Of a DNA stretch of 64,000 nucleotides, positions 1 through 11,370 are shown in pieces (the first letter of the stretch is position 1; the number at the start of each line of letters is the position of its first letter). Origin of the DNA: Elgaria multicarinata webbii (lineage: Eukaryota; Chordata; Lepidosauria; Squamata; Anguidae); NCBI RefSeq assembly GCF_023053635.1, contig NC_086171.1, positions 19,796,006 through 19,860,005 on the forward strand. Reading direction: 5' to 3'. Under the pieces are notes generated by a model, which made no database searches, was not told the origin of the DNA, and saw only the letters and a program-made list of their open reading frames with translations. The translations under genes and the position numbers were made by a program.

Positions 1-140
1 GAGTTCGCTGTGGGGATGCGGGGGGAGAACCTGCGGGCAGCGGAGGCTGCGCTGTGCGAGGACTTTCCTCTCCCCCTTCCTGAGGGGCAGAGGAGTCGAA
101 GAAGGGCGGGGTTTTCTCCTCCCTCTTGCCGGTTACTCAC

Positions 141-178
141 AGCTTCAGGTTCTCGTAGGCTCCTGCTGCTGCCGCCAT
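141..178 (-). CDS. SACM1L: SACM1L first coding exon (gene continues off the left edge)
   Basis: On the minus strand an ATG in a strong context (GAGGCC-ATG-GC) at 178-176 opens MAAAAGAYENLK, and the exon ends two bases into the next codon at a GTGAGTAA donor (140-133). In-frame TAG codons lie upstream, so this is the first usable start. Human SACM1L begins MATAAYEQLKLH; the YExLKL core and the phase agree. SACM1L is an ER/Golgi membrane phosphoinositide phosphatase that mainly hydrolyses PI4P. Only 12 codons plus 2 bases are in the window, so the call rests on a short match, supported by the neighbourhood (SLC6A20 and LZTFL1 are its neighbours in human) and by a CpG-rich promoter. The rest of the gene should lie left of base 1. 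Confidence 0.8.
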
Positions 179-700
179 GGCCTCCTCCGCCGCCGCCTGC
201 TATTGCTGCTGCTAAGTGCCGCCCGGCTCCGGCTTTGCGTCCAGAACTCTTCCGTCACCTCCTCCACCTCACCTGACGGCCGCGCTCGGGCCCTCAAGAC
301 GGAACCCCGCTTGGGACAAACCTAGTCAGAAAGCATTTTGGGCACCGCGACGAACTGAGCAGTGACAAGGGGAGCTGGGATTGGTGGAGCCTCACCACGC
401 CAACCCGTACTCGAATCGAAAGAGGGTGGGGGGGAGGGTGTGAGTGGGCGGGAATCAGGATTGTGACGCTAGGCTCGAGCTCCAGGCAACGCCGAAGAGA
501 AGCTAGCCTGGGATTGGCCGGGAGCCTTATTGTCACTCCGCCTCTTAGAAATAGAATGGCTCTGACTAGTGAGCGGAGTGAAAGAGTTCGAAGTCTTAAT
601 TGGTTGGTTTTGTCAAGGACTCCCGCCCATCGCTCCGCCCCATTAGGTTCACAGCCTTTAGAAGGGCAGCAGGCGGAATTTAGAATATAGGGGAAGAAAC
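179..700 (-). promoter_or_regulatory. SACM1L: SACM1L 5'UTR and CpG-rich promoter
   Basis: The bases from the SACM1L start out to about 300 are GC-rich with many CpGs. ATTGG motifs at about 380 and 512 read as CCAAT boxes on the minus strand. No TATA box is evident, as expected for a housekeeping promoter. The transcription start cannot be fixed from sequence. Confidence 0.55.
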
Positions 701-714
701 CATTTTAAGAAGCA

Positions 715-787
715 GGGCCAGTGGCGCAATGGATAACGCGTCTGACTACGGATCAGAAGATTCTAGGTTCGACTCCTGGCTGGCTCG
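715..787 (+). tRNA. tRNA-Arg (anticodon ACG)
   Basis: A 73-base cloverleaf with no intron. The acceptor stem GGGCCAG/CTGGCTC (one G-U) is followed by discriminator G. The anticodon stem TCTGA/TCAGA encloses CTACGGA, giving anticodon ACG. The T-loop is TTCGACT. From memory it differs from the vertebrate tRNA-Arg-ACG by one base in the T-stem, which leaves a G-U pair. A T-run terminator follows. It lies about 540 bp upstream of the SACM1L start codon and is divergent from SACM1L. The Pol III A and B boxes are intact, so it is probably functional. Confidence 0.96.
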
Positions 788-794
788 GCTCTCA

Positions 795-807
795 TTTTTA
801 TTTTTTT
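795..807 (+). terminator. Pol III T-run terminator of the tRNA
   Basis: T5 (795-799) and T7 (801-807) start eight bases after the tRNA 3' end, the usual position for RNA polymerase III termination. Confidence 0.85.
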
Positions 808-1064
808 AAATTAAACCTCTCCTTGATTCATTAAGATTGACTTTCAGTAGTTCTTCGAATTGTGTGGTTGCACTATTCCTATTATTATAGGCAAGGACTT
901 ATCTTATTCCACTTACAAGTAGATGAACTTGCCAGGTGCTGTTTCTACATCTTGCATTGCTTCACCAAGAATTCCACTGTCATTGTATATTGTTTTATGT
1001 CTGGAAAAAAGCTTGTCTTCTCCCTATTTCTGCTTTTGCTGTTTTATCAATGAAACTTCATCAC

Positions 1065-1190
1065 TGGTATTTATTTATTCATGATGTTTCTATACCGCCC
1101 AATAGCCGGAGCTCTCTGGGCAGTTCACAAAAATTAAAAACATTCAAAGTATAAAACAATAGTATAAAACCATAATATAAAATGGTGCTA
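1065..1190 (-). repeat. L2-type LINE 3' tail, antisense
   Basis: An ATTT-rich start is followed by the phrase for 'ATACCGCCCAATAGCCGGAG' and an A-rich stretch. This is the reverse complement of the tail that follows the L2 frame at 30793-30850 in this window. Confidence 0.75.
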
Positions 1191-1647
1191 AAAATGGGAT
1201 ACCAAAACTCTAATCCAACATATAGCTTTTGCCCAATGGTGTAGGGTTTGAAATAGGAATCATTTCATACTGCTTACCCATGTGAATTTATGAGCCTGCT
1301 GCAATCCATAAATTACTCAAGACAATGTATTTACTATATTTAGACCAGATTAGTCTGTAGATAGGAATAAAGTACTAATTTGCTGGTTTAACTTGCAAAC
1401 GTGGGTTGTTTTTCAGAAGCTCATTGTGATTAATTGTGGAACTCCTGATGTATATTCTCTCCAAAAAGATCACAATTTATTGTTAATGACTATGGGGGAG
1501 GGCAATGCATTTCTGTTTGATGATTGATGGACTGTCCTTAAAGACCCCTATAAAAAGATTTGGGGCATTTTAAAGGCTGGCACTGACATTTATTGCAGCA
1601 GAAGCTTTTGCGGACCACAGTTAATCAGTTAGACAGTTAATCTGTGT

Positions 1648-1731
1648 CATGTTTAGACAGAAAAAGTCCTACAATAGTGTGGCTGGCTGGGGAATGCTGG
1701 GAGTTGTAGGACTTTTTTCTGTCTAAACATG
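1648..1731. repeat. Small palindromic MITE
   Basis: A 27-base terminal inverted repeat (CATGTTTAGACAGAAAAAGT..., ending at 1731 in the reverse complement with one extra T) encloses about 28 bases. It contains the 'tgggagttgtag' phrase typical of squamate hAT-like MITEs. Confidence 0.75.
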
Positions 1732-2458
1732 CATAGGGTGGCAGCTTTAGGCTTGAATGTGGTCAAGACTCGGTTGTTTTTGCTGCTACAGACCCATCGT
1801 GGCTAAAAGTAAAGGTCAGTGTCTCTAAACAACCACTCAGTTGCTGTGGTGGGAATCAGTAGTGTACCATTAAAATGTTCTTACTTAGAAAGCTGTAGTT
1901 CCTAAATATCAGTTTATAATCAACAAATCACCTTTAGATTTCAGAATAATTCTATGTTAGACTTGCTTTGGATCTGACACAAAGGGCATCATTTCTCTGC
2001 TGGGGTGCTGGACTGCGTAGGCCCAGGCCTTTCTTTGTGTCAGAATGGGGCACTCCGAGTGTTTGTTGAGGGGTTCCACACTTCATGAGTACTGTTGTTG
2101 CTTACTGACTTGGATCCATCACATCTGATTGTGTCAGGCCTATAGAGCCAGATCTACACCAGCCTGTACCATTAAAGTGCTTATGAAATGTTGCTGAAAG
2201 ACAAGAGGGCAGCATTCTGTATGAGATAACAACTTTCCTGGTCAGTGTAATTCTAAAATGAGAGAAATGGGACAATCAATATTCAGGTATGAGCAATGAA
2301 CAGAAACTCAATTTTTGCTGGTTGTTGCCCATCATTGCTTTCCCAATGTAGAAGTCTTGGCACTGCAGCCATTATGGCCAGCTTTGCAGTGATTTGCACC
2401 TATAGTGTGTCAGGGTTTCACAAATACATTGAGATAGTTCTTACATTCCACTCTGTTC

Positions 2459-2748
2459 ACCTGGGACCGTAGCTAGACCTAAGGTTTATCCCAGGATCAT
2501 CCCAGGTTCATCCCTGCCTGAGTGCTGGATGCCCTGTGATGCAGTTAAATGAACGGGGGTTTCTACACTACTGCTTTAAAGCGCTTTATAACAGTTTTGA
2601 CAACTGTTGGGGCCCAGGACACACTGCATATACAGGTTTCAAAACGTTTTCAAAGCGCTTCAAAGCACTTTAAAAGCAGTAGTGTAGATCCCCCCAAATT
2701 TGACCCCAGAACAATCCTGGAATAAACCTTAGGTCTAGCTACGGCCTT
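2459..2748. repeat. hAT-like MITE with a second MITE inside it
   Basis: The outer inverted repeats read GTAGCTAGACCTAAGGTTTA (from 2468) and its near-complement ending near 2748. The inner palindrome at about 2555-2695 has arms around CTACACTACTGCTTTAAAG. The outer family recurs at 52711-52860 without the inner insert. Confidence 0.8.
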
Positions 2749-2847
2749 AGTTTTAACTCAACATGAGGCCTGATTTATTGCAAATCTGGTGTCATTGATA
2801 AAATATCTATCAGCACTTCTCCATTTACCCCTGTAACATATAACTTT

Positions 2848-3640
2848 AAACATAGAATTATAGAGTTGGACAGGACCTCAAAATTCATCCAGTCCAACCC
2901 CTGCTCAACGTGGGCTCTGCACTGCAAGATGCAGCTATAGCATCCCTGACAATTCCCAAACAGCCTCTGCTTAAATACCTTCAGTGAAGGAGAACCTACC
3001 ACCTTCCGAGGCAATCTATTCCACTGATGAATAGCCCACGGTTAGGACGTTTCTCCTAATATTTACATGAAATCTGCTTCCCTGCATTTTCCACTCATTG
3101 GCTCTAGTCCTGCCTGCTGGAGCCACAGAGAGCAGGTCTTCTCCATCTTCTGTATGATAGCCTTTCAGATATTTGAAGACTACTATCATATCTAAGCCTT
3201 ACTCTTCTCAAGGTTAAGCATACTCAGCTCTTTCAAGTGTTCCACATAAGATCTGGTTTCCTGCCCTCTCACCATCCTGGTTGCTCCTCTCTGGAAATGC
3301 TCTAACTTGTCAGTCTGCTTCTTGAATGGGGTGCCCAGAACTAGACACAGCAATCCAAATGCAACCTGACTAATGCAGAATAGAGCAGAGCGATTAGTTC
3401 CATTGATTAGGACACTATGCTTCTGTTAATGCAACCCAAGATTGCATTAGCTTTCTTAGCTGTGGAATTGTATTGCTGGCTCATATTCAGCTTGTGATCC
3501 ACTGAGATACCCACATCTGTTTTACATGTATTGCTGCCAATTCTGGTCCCCAATATTCTATACTTCTGTCTTTGATTATTTTTAATTTCTGTAGGTAGAT
3601 GCAAGATATTACCTTTATCTCTGTTGAATCTCCTGTTAGA
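2848..3640 (-). mobile_element. CR1 LINE, 3' part of ORF2 and 3' end
   Basis: On the minus strand, frames in order read KLNMSQQYNSTAKKANAILG then, after decayed sequence, LPRKVVGSPSLKVFKQRL. These are the C-terminal blocks of CR1 reverse transcriptase. The 3' end is at the left, with the 'CATAGAATTATAGAGTTGGA' type terminal repeat near 2850. It is 5'-truncated, as most CR1 copies are, and broken by stops, so it is an old copy. Confidence 0.9.
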
Positions 3641-3720
3641 AAGAAAACAGTCTGATGACAGATGCTGTGACTAGGAAAGGCATGATCATCATTTGGATAT
3701 CCCCAGAATGGATTGTCCTG

Positions 3721-3723
<3 letters not shown>

Positions 3724-3761
<38 letters not shown>
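3724..3761. repeat. (GT)n microsatellite
   Basis: About 19 perfect GT units. Confidence 0.97.
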
Positions 3762-3894
3762 GGTATATGGTATGGCAGCCATATTCTTTGTTGTTATCAG
3801 TTTGTTAGATTTATGTCCATTTTTCGATTCAATACAAACAATAAACACTTCCCCATTTCTGCCTCCTCCTTCTCCATTCCCTTTTCAGGTTTCC

Positions 3895-4195
3895 TCCTCC
3901 CTTCTTCATATTCAGCAGTTTCTGCAGCTGAAACTCTCCCCATGGCCTGAGTTCGATCCCAGCGGAAGCTGGTTTCAGGCAGCTGGCTCCGGTTGACTCA
4001 GCCTTCCATCCTCCCGAGGTCAGTAAAATGAGTACCCAGCTAGCTGGGGGAAAGGGAATAACGGCCGGGAAGGCAACAGCAAACCACCCCGCTATAAGGC
4101 CTGCCAAGAAAACGTCAGCGAAAGCTGGCGTCCCTCCAAGAGTCAGTAATGACTCAGTGCTTGCACTAGAGGTTCCTTTCCTTTCCTTAAAGCCT
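3895..4195 (+). mobile_element. Sauria-type tRNA-derived SINE
   Basis: A tRNA-like head with a B-box (GAGTTCGATCCC near 3949) leads into the conserved body (CCTCCCGAGGTCAGTAAAAT, then TGCTTGCACTAGAGG) and ends in a TTCCTTTCC tail. The 3' region with 'GAGTCAGTAATGACT' resembles a Bov-B LINE tail, the known partner of these SINEs. A fragment of the same family is at 32737-32797. Family name is from memory. Confidence 0.75.
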
Positions 4196-4490
4196 AAAGG
4201 TTTTTAATAAAATCATTAAACAAAAGATAAATAGTGAGTGACATAGGTGCGCAGCCAAATTCTAGAGCTCTCTTCCCCTGTTCTAGTTATGGGAGACTTT
4301 TGAAATGTCTGTCTAGAAATCCTGCCCAAAATGTCCGCAATCTCCCCCAAATCACCCGAGGCAACTGGACTGGAATAGGGACTTCCCAAACGAAGAGCGA
4401 GAGAAGAGAAGCTGGTGATGGGTGGCAGATCATCACCTTCTCTTCCCATGAGAGACACCCAGTCTATTTTCCCGTGGGAGTACCTTAGCC

Positions 4491-4588
4491 CAGCCTTCCC
4501 CAACCCGGTGCCCTTCGGATGCCATGCTGGCTGGGGATAATGGGACTTCCACTCCCAACTTAGCTGGAGGGAACCAGGTTGAGGAAGG
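4491..4588. repeat. hAT-like palindromic MITE (CAGCCTTCCCCAACC family)
   Basis: It starts CAGCCTTCCCCAACCCGGTG and ends GGAACCAGGTTGAGGAAGG, the degenerate reverse complement. It lies within 400 bp of the SNRPD1 start codon. Confidence 0.7.
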
Positions 4589-4639
4589 AGCCGCTTGGCC
4601 CCTCTCTCCCTTTCCCATTTGCGCAGAGTCTTCCTCTCC

Positions 4640-4888
4640 TGCGGGAGGCGCTCACTTTCAATCGCCGTCTCTTTTTACTCTTCACTTCCGGAACGAAAGA
4701 GCAAGAGGGGGCGGTGCTTCCGGTCATTCATCGCGCGCACCTTCAGAAGCGCTAGTTGCTTCTCTTAGCGAGTAACGGAAGCGGCCTGGTCTTTGGCTGC
4801 TGCACCACGCTCAATTTTTGTTCTCCCTTCTTCGCCGTTGGCGGTCTCAGTTTCAGCCCATTAGAGCCGTGCCTGCCGCTTTGTCGCC
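4640..4888 (+). promoter_or_regulatory. SNRPD1: SNRPD1 CpG-rich promoter and 5'UTR
   Basis: GC-rich sequence with ETS-type sites (ACTTCCGG at 4684, CTTCCGG at 4717) and a GC box (GGGGGCGGTG at 4706) sits just upstream of the start codon. There is no TATA box. CpG richness continues into intron 1 to about 5200. This is a typical housekeeping promoter; the exact start is unknown. Confidence 0.65.
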
Positions 4889-7800
4889 ATGAAGCTCGTG
4901 AGGTAAGCCGTGAGCGTGCCATGGAGGGCGCAAGCGAAAACACGCGGATCCGAAAACACGCGGGCTCGGCCGGGGCTCCTGGCTCGCGGGCTCCTCCCTC
5001 GCTCGGCCTTGCGCTCCTCCCATGTCAGCGCGTGCGGCGCTCTTGAAGGCGTTACTTCCACCCCCACCCCGGCCTCTCGGCCGCCCGACCGTTGGCCCGG
5101 CCTGGGTCTCGAGGCTGGCAAAGAGCTTCCTTCCGAGCCCGCCGCCCTGGGTCGCCCCTCCTCAAAACGAGCCCATCAGCCCTTTTCCCGCCTCTGGGCC
5201 TGTTCGTTAGAGATGAGGAGATTCGAGGAAGTGGGGCCTCGAAGGGGAAAGTTAGCTTGGTGACTTACTTCAGAGCCAGGACCCACGTTTAATCTGAGCT
5301 GTAAAGCGGGTGCTAAAAACCCACCTTTCGTTACGTGCATCTGTTCGTTTCTTTAGGGTGAGCATAGGCAAAGGAAGGTTGCAGATGTAAGTGGTCATGC
5401 AGAGACAGGAAAGCTTCCCCCCGCGTCCCAAATGCTACCTTCTACGTAAATAATAAGATAAAAGCACCTGGCTTTTTTTTGCATCTGGTCCCTTTCCTTT
5501 CCTTTCTTCCACTTAAATTCTTCTTAGAAAGAGCTCACAAATCTACAAAATAATGGTGGTGGCCCACCTTGGGACAGAGCATGACACTCTTCTAGATTCT
5601 GACCCCTTTGTTGAAGACAAAGCTCCAGTGTAGGGGTAGGCAATAGGTGTCCCCAGATGTTTTGGACCACAATTCCCATAATCCTTGGCTATTGGCTTTG
5701 ATGAACTGGAATTTATGGGAAATGTAGTCCAGAATATCTGGAGAACATCAGGGTGCTTGACCCCACTCTAGTGGAAAGTCTGTTTCTATTAATACTAGCA
5801 TTGCTCATGTTTGCCAGTGCTAATTCATGTACATGTATACACCTCTTAGAGATGTAAAGACCCAGAAAAAAACATTTTTTGTAGGAAATGGGGGTTCTTT
5901 CCCCCCTGCAGGTTTAGGGGGTGGGTGGGAGGACTGGGTATGCTTCTGATTTTTTTCTGGGATTTCCCTATTTCTTTCCCCAAGCCTTGTCATCTCTTAA
6001 GCTTACTATGAACATGGGTATTAAAGCAGGGCCTCTGAGGACCTGATATATCCCGTTGAGAAGAGGACACTCTCTCTCATGGTTGAGTGATAAACATTGC
6101 CTAGTGCCCTGTTTTCCACATCCAAGCTGCTCTAGCCACTGCATTCATTCTAATTCCAGCACTCTCATTTGTTATGAACAACCCATTGGAGAGGACTGGA
6201 CTAATATGACTATTCAAAGCAAGTGTTTTGTTTTGCTTTTTTCAAATAATACTTTTAACAAATGAGGTTCTGGACAGTGCTGCTCATTCAGTGTTGCTCA
6301 TTCAAATCATTTGAATTTTGTGTGTAGAAGTTCTGTGAGCAATCGTTCCATGAGGGTTTTCCCAGCCTGAAAACCTTCACATGCTGATTTCCACCTGTTA
6401 TGAGAAGCAATAACCTTAATTTTGCCAGAAGTGGAAGACGTTTTAAAGAATCCAGTCACTTGCCAAGGAGGTTTTGAGATTAGGCATCCCACTTATTCCA
6501 ATTTAAATATATGCCTGTGTCTTTTTTCATTTCCCCACAAATTCTTGTTCCAGGAGTCTAGATTTTGCAGCTCTCCTAATAATGAGCACCCAGATAAGTG
6601 AACTAACGAGATGTTTCTTCAGGAATAAATATAGGTGCTGTGTCCTCATGGACTTCCACCATCCAGTGTCTTCCTTTTTTCAACACAGGACTCCTTTCTA
6701 TTTAGAATTCAGTGGATTGGAGAATCATTAATCACCATAGAAAGTTCCTGCTGGTAATAAGAAGAGTTGCTTGCCTACAGTTAAATGGTACATTAGTGTC
6801 ATGGGTCCCCTTCCCTCCCACATTCACACTTGCTGCCAAACTGACATGGGACACCCAATCAGTGACACTTCTTTTATTCGAGGAAATCCCAAGATAACAT
6901 GCAGTTAAAATACTACTCACTACAATAACAACATCTCAAAGGTTTCAAAAAGCAGTTCCAAACCCGACCAAGGGAGGGGAGAGATTCCTGATCTGATCCT
7001 TCAGGCAATCACAATGGGGAATTCTTGAAAGGCTGAGCCAACCACGCCTATGGAGCTAGTCCAAATGTGGATCATTCGTTAGTAACTCAGGGAACATGGC
7101 CACAGCCTAAACAAGATCACAGGGGAGGTAAAAATCTCAGGCACAAGAAATCCCGTGTGTCTGCTTTAGCAGAGGGAACTCCCCACCACCTGAGTCTGCA
7201 GAGAAAAAGTCCAACAATAAAGATCAACTCCATTCTGCCCTTACACTGAGTGGTTGATGAACAAACACACATAGTCCACAACAAACAAGAGTTGAAGTCT
7301 ATGAAAAGCTTCACAGCGCTTTTCATGGCACAGTCCTTAGTAATCCAAAGTCCAAATAGAAGAGAGTCCATGTGCAGAGTGCTTTTAAAGTCAGTGATGG
7401 ATCCAAACAGGTAGAGATTTCAGGCCATGAGTCGAAAGATTATTCTTGCAAAGGCTCCTTGCCTTTGCTCCAGCTTATAAAGGGAGATGTGGGCCTGTTC
7501 AAAAACACTTGACAGACTGAGGCTTTGGCACATAAGACATGCCCCTGTTCAAACAGGGCATCACTGCTCAGCCCACCAAGATGACGCTCCAATCTTAGTG
7601 ACTCCTTCAATAAGCCCCCTCCCTACCTTTCTAAGCACTCTACCGGTTTCCTACAGAAGTCTTACAGCCCCAAAGCCAAGGGAGGAGGACAACAAAACTA
7701 CTCCCTTCTCTACTTCCCCTGAGGACCCTGACATAGATAAGCCCACTCAGGTTCTGACATTCCAAACTAGTTCTAATTAAATCTACCTGCAAGTCCTCCT

Positions 7801-10473
7801 GGCCTTGCAGCACCCCTATACCTGACATCAAGCCAGTAGGATGGTGTAGATATAAACTGTTCTTTACCATTTTGGTTCATGGAGATCTTTGCTTGTTACA
7901 ATAATCTCAGCCCCTATTAGTACCAGTATGGTGAAATATTGTATTCTGTTTCAATTATAAACTGCAGGTTTCTTATGAAACTTAGTCATGAAACTGTGAC
8001 CATTGAACTGAAGAATGGGACCCAAGTTCATGGAACCATCACAGGTATGATATTCAAGATATCTAAAATGTTTTTAACTATATTTTAGGCAGCCACTCTG
8101 TCTTGATATAAATGTTAGTTTTGTAATTTGTTAAAACTGGACATTTGGTAAAATATTCGTTACATGAAAAGAGAAATTATTATTAGCCTTGTATATTCCC
8201 ACCTTTCACACAAAAATATCAGGTGCATACATGTGGCTGTTCAGTTTTATTTCCACAGTGAAATAAAACTGTAATAGGTTGCTGTGAGAAAGCTTATCTA
8301 AGGCCACCTTACTGAGCTTCATAGCACAGGAGGGATATGAATCTGGGTTTTTCTTAATGTAACCCAGTGCTCTAATCAGTATATCACACTGGTTCTCAGA
8401 ATATCCACTTTCTCTGCCTTAGCACTTGCTCAGTTAACATTTAATAGAACTAAGTTCTAGATTAATTTTTCACAAAATCTTTCATTGTTGGGGTAAGAAA
8501 AAGGCAGTCAGTTGTGGCTTATGTAAACCATCATACATTTAATGCAGCTTATCTATGTTTCTGTCTGGATTTGTGTACTTCTTTATACCTATGCTTCTCC
8601 AGCCAGAATAAGGTTGTGGTAGAAATGCTTTGAATTTTGAGAGCATAGGATGTATATCTAGGTGACGGAGGAGGGGAGACTGCTGTACTGTGTGCACAGG
8701 ACATGTGATTGAGATCATGGGGAGGCTGCATTCTGTCCTCGGACCCAAGGGTCTGAGCTCCCACACCTTCACAGCTGGTGCGGAGAGTACCGTGCTGGCT
8801 GCCCCTCTGAACTCACAACAGCAACCTTGGAGAGAGGGAAAGGGGGCATGCTGGTGGGTGGGACAGTGTACAGCATATCACCAGGCCTCCCCAGGCCCCT
8901 TCCCAACACCTCAGCTAGATGGGCAAAAATACAGAGCAGGAGGAGTATGGAAGTGAAGATGGCCTCCACCGCACCTCCCTCTGTGCTTTGGATGGCTGTA
9001 ACACTCCGTTTTTGGAGGCTTGCAGCCCATCCACATAGGACTGCGCCATAAAGGAACTTGGTGGTAGTGGTGCTTAAGCAATTTAAAGAAAAGTCTAAAG
9101 AAACTTAACTTGTATGTATTTGTCCTGCTTTTGGGTAGCAGCACTTCTTTGTGGTAGTATATAAACTATGATTGAACATGTATGAATCCCATCTTTTCCT
9201 TCTTGCAGTAAGGAGTTTCAGCTCTCCTAGATGGTATAGGAAATGTAGTTATGTAGTATTATGACGCTCAGTTTGGAAGTGATATGTAAATGGTAATTCC
9301 AGCCTCAACAGCCCATATGTATAGATCAAAACAGAGAGACAGGTAAGAAATAAATTTATTATTATTCTTCTTTATTTTCCAGGAGTTGATGTCAGTATGA
9401 ATACACATCTTAAAGCTGTAAAGATGACTCTGAAGAACAGAGAACCTGTCCAGTTGGAGACTTTGAGTATTCGAGGGAATAATATTAGGTATTTCATTCT
9501 ACCAGACAGCTTGCCCCTGGATACTCTACTGGTGGACGTTGAACCAAAAGTCAAATCCAAGAAAAGGGAGGCAGGTTAGTGTCTTGAATTTGTCCCCTAT
9601 GATCATGCTTATTAGCAGTATAAATTCTTAGGCTTCTAGCAGCTTATGTTTTTTATTGTTTGTTTGCTGTTAACAAAAGGGTTTCCCCCGCTTTGTTTTC
9701 ACTTTGAAGAAAGTAATGTTTAGAGTGCTGTCTGTTCACTATTTTTCTCAGTTGGACATTTTATGTGATTTTTCTCAGTTTCTGTATGTGATCCCTTACA
9801 AAATCATTTCCCCCTGCTGCTTGTTTCTTTAAAGCTGAAGCCTTTTTTTTTTTTTTTTTTTTTTAGAAAATAACTTTTGTAGTTCTTTTGTTAGCAGATT
9901 AGCCATCAGGCCAGCACTGAATATAAGAGCTACAAGTCATTTATCCTTTCATTTCCAAAGCAGGTCTCCATTTCTTGCTGTCTAATGTCATTTTCTTCAA
10001 TTCTGAAAACAGTGCTATAATACCCGAATAGTTTAGTGTTTCTCACAGCAGATAAGTGACTTTTAATGCTTTTCATTTGTAGAACCACTTAAATTCTCCA
10101 CTGCTCTTCACATGCCACTGCCTTCTCAAACTTCTTAACACTTAAATTTTTATCATGTTTTCAAAATATCGAACAAGTATTTTGTAGTTAAGATGCCATA
10201 AGAACAGTCTTGTTTAGTTAATACCCCAAATGAACAGACTTACAATTTTTGTGGCATACAAAAACTGAATATGTGCAAAGAACTAGTAGTTTTCTTTCAT
10301 GTCAATTTTTTCTAGTGGCTGTATGGGGAGGGATTGCAAGTAAGGAATGAGAGAATACTCATGTTAAACTGTATGGTTGTCAATATCAATATCTTTCACA
10401 TTACCTTATGTGAACCGCCCAGAGAGCTTCGGCTATGGAGCAGTATACAAATGCAAATAATAATAATAATAAT

Positions 10474-10511
<38 letters not shown>

Positions 10512-11265
10512 ACATTTCTGGGAATCTGCTAGCTCTTTTTTTTAATCCATTACTGCCATTTCACAGAATCTGAAATGTCTGTTGTTAGATCAACGGTTGG
10601 TTTAATGTGTTTGCAACAGTGCAGCTCTGATTATTATTTTTCTCCTCAGTTAAGCTTTTAGGGAAGGAGTGTAATTTCTCAGTTGTAGACAAGATTCTTA
10701 AAAGATCAGTGTGTCCTTGTTTTGCTTTTTAAGGAACTTCTTAATTAAACAATGGGACCTGTTGGAAATTAAGCTGTTGTGGAATCTGTCATTCTACCCA
10801 ACAGGAGATTTGGAATTTTCAGTCTTTATATCTACTTAGCATTTTTTTTAGCTTTGACATGCACAGCCTCCAGCAGTAATAACTTGTTTACTTGTGTGAT
10901 GAAGCTCACAGCACTAATATTTCCCCCCAGTTCTTTAATATAGGGTTTTTATCCAAAGCAGGGAATAGAACAGTGGACATAAACCATTTAGCAATCAATT
11001 TAATGTAGAAAACTTCCTTTGCTAAAATGTTTTCGTGGTGCTGTCTGTAGTGTAAATGTAGTTTAAAAGTGAAGATAAAACATATAAATGAAGTTTTAGT
11101 TTGAAAATACTGGATGTAGAATTTGGTAGAACCCTCACATTTCACTCTCTGTTTTTATGAAAAGGAAGTTTTCTCTTTTTGTGTTCAGTTGCAGGAAGAG
11201 GACGCGGCAGAGGACGTGGCAGAGGAAGAGGACGCGGCAGAGGAAGAGGAGGTCCAAGGCGATAA
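4889..11265 (+). CDS. SNRPD1: Small nuclear ribonucleoprotein Sm D1
   Basis: Four coding exons join to 119 aa, the length of human Sm D1: 4889-4902 (MKLVR), 7968-8044 ([20 protein letters not shown] region), 9383-9574 ([10 protein letters not shown] to KSKKREA) and 11189-11265. All introns are GT-AG and phases agree. Residues about 3-80 form the Sm fold (Sm1 motif around [11 protein letters not shown], Sm2 around [12 protein letters not shown]). The C-terminus is nine Gly-Arg pairs then GGPRR, the arginine-methylated tail that binds SMN. Sm D1 is part of the heptameric ring on U1, U2, U4 and U5 snRNAs, assembled in the cytoplasm by the SMN complex. The start has an accepted context (GTCGCC-ATG). 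There are no breaks, and the introns rule out a processed pseudogene. In human the gene is on 18q11.2, so its place beside SLC6A20 is unexpected. Confidence 0.98.
5630..5762. repeat. hAT-like palindromic MITE
   Basis: The halves 'GATGTTTTGGACCACAATTC' and 'ATGTAGTCCAGAATATCTGG' are inverted copies about 70 bases apart. It is a diverged member of the family also seen at 57031-57168. Confidence 0.75.
6796..7899. repeat. Unclassified interspersed repeat, possibly a solo LTR
   Basis: The block begins TGTCATGGGTCCCC and ends GCTTGTTACA, so the ends are TG...CA. On the minus strand AATAAAAG lies near one end (about 6870). About 80 bases around 7530-7610 match, in reverse orientation, the block at 29400-29470. 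No matching target duplication was found. Treat it as a fossil of uncertain class. Confidence 0.3.
8045..9382 (+). other. SNRPD1: SNRPD1 intron 2
   Basis: 1.3 kb with no recognised repeat or RNA gene. Confidence 0.6.
9575..11188 (+). other. SNRPD1: SNRPD1 intron 3
   Basis: It holds a T20-class homopolymer (9846-9864) and an L2 tail with microsatellite (10405-10512). Nothing else is recognised. Confidence 0.6.
10405..10512 (+). repeat. L2 3' tail followed by (AAT)n and (ATG)n
   Basis: GTGAACCGCCCAGAGAGCTT then CGGCTATGG is the same tail as at 30781. It runs directly into AAT repeats and then about ten ATG units. The microsatellite probably grew from the LINE tail. Confidence 0.8.
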
Positions 11266-11370
11266 TTTCTTTATAGCTGCTAAAAAAATGCAAGGAAATG
11301 CGAGCTATTTTTTGTACAGGTTTTCTTTAGTGACAATTTTTAATAAACAAGTACGGAAAATGCCTTGTCA
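11266..11370 (+). other. SNRPD1: SNRPD1 3'UTR with poly(A) signal
   Basis: AATAAA at 11342-11347 lies 77 bases after the stop. A short 3'UTR is usual for this gene. The cleavage site is estimated at about 11365. Confidence 0.75.

Larger units (their letters stand above)
808..2455. other. Intergenic, no gene seen
   Basis: AT-rich intergenic DNA between the tRNA and SNRPD1. The only structures recognised are an antisense L2 tail (1065-1190) and a hairpin MITE (1648-1731). The open frames at 862-1154 are short and show no domain. Confidence 0.6.
4903..7967 (+). other. SNRPD1: SNRPD1 intron 1
   Basis: The CpG-rich start extends to about 5250. It contains a hAT-like MITE (5630-5762) and a long repeat-like block (about 6796-7899). 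No exon or RNA gene was recognised. Confidence 0.7.

Noticed and set aside
10-276. Plus-strand 88-aa frame at the left edge
   Set aside because: It is the shadow of the CpG-rich SACM1L first exon on the other strand.
3636-3848. Frames with Thr-His or Cys-Val repeats
   Set aside because: Translations of the (GT)n tract.
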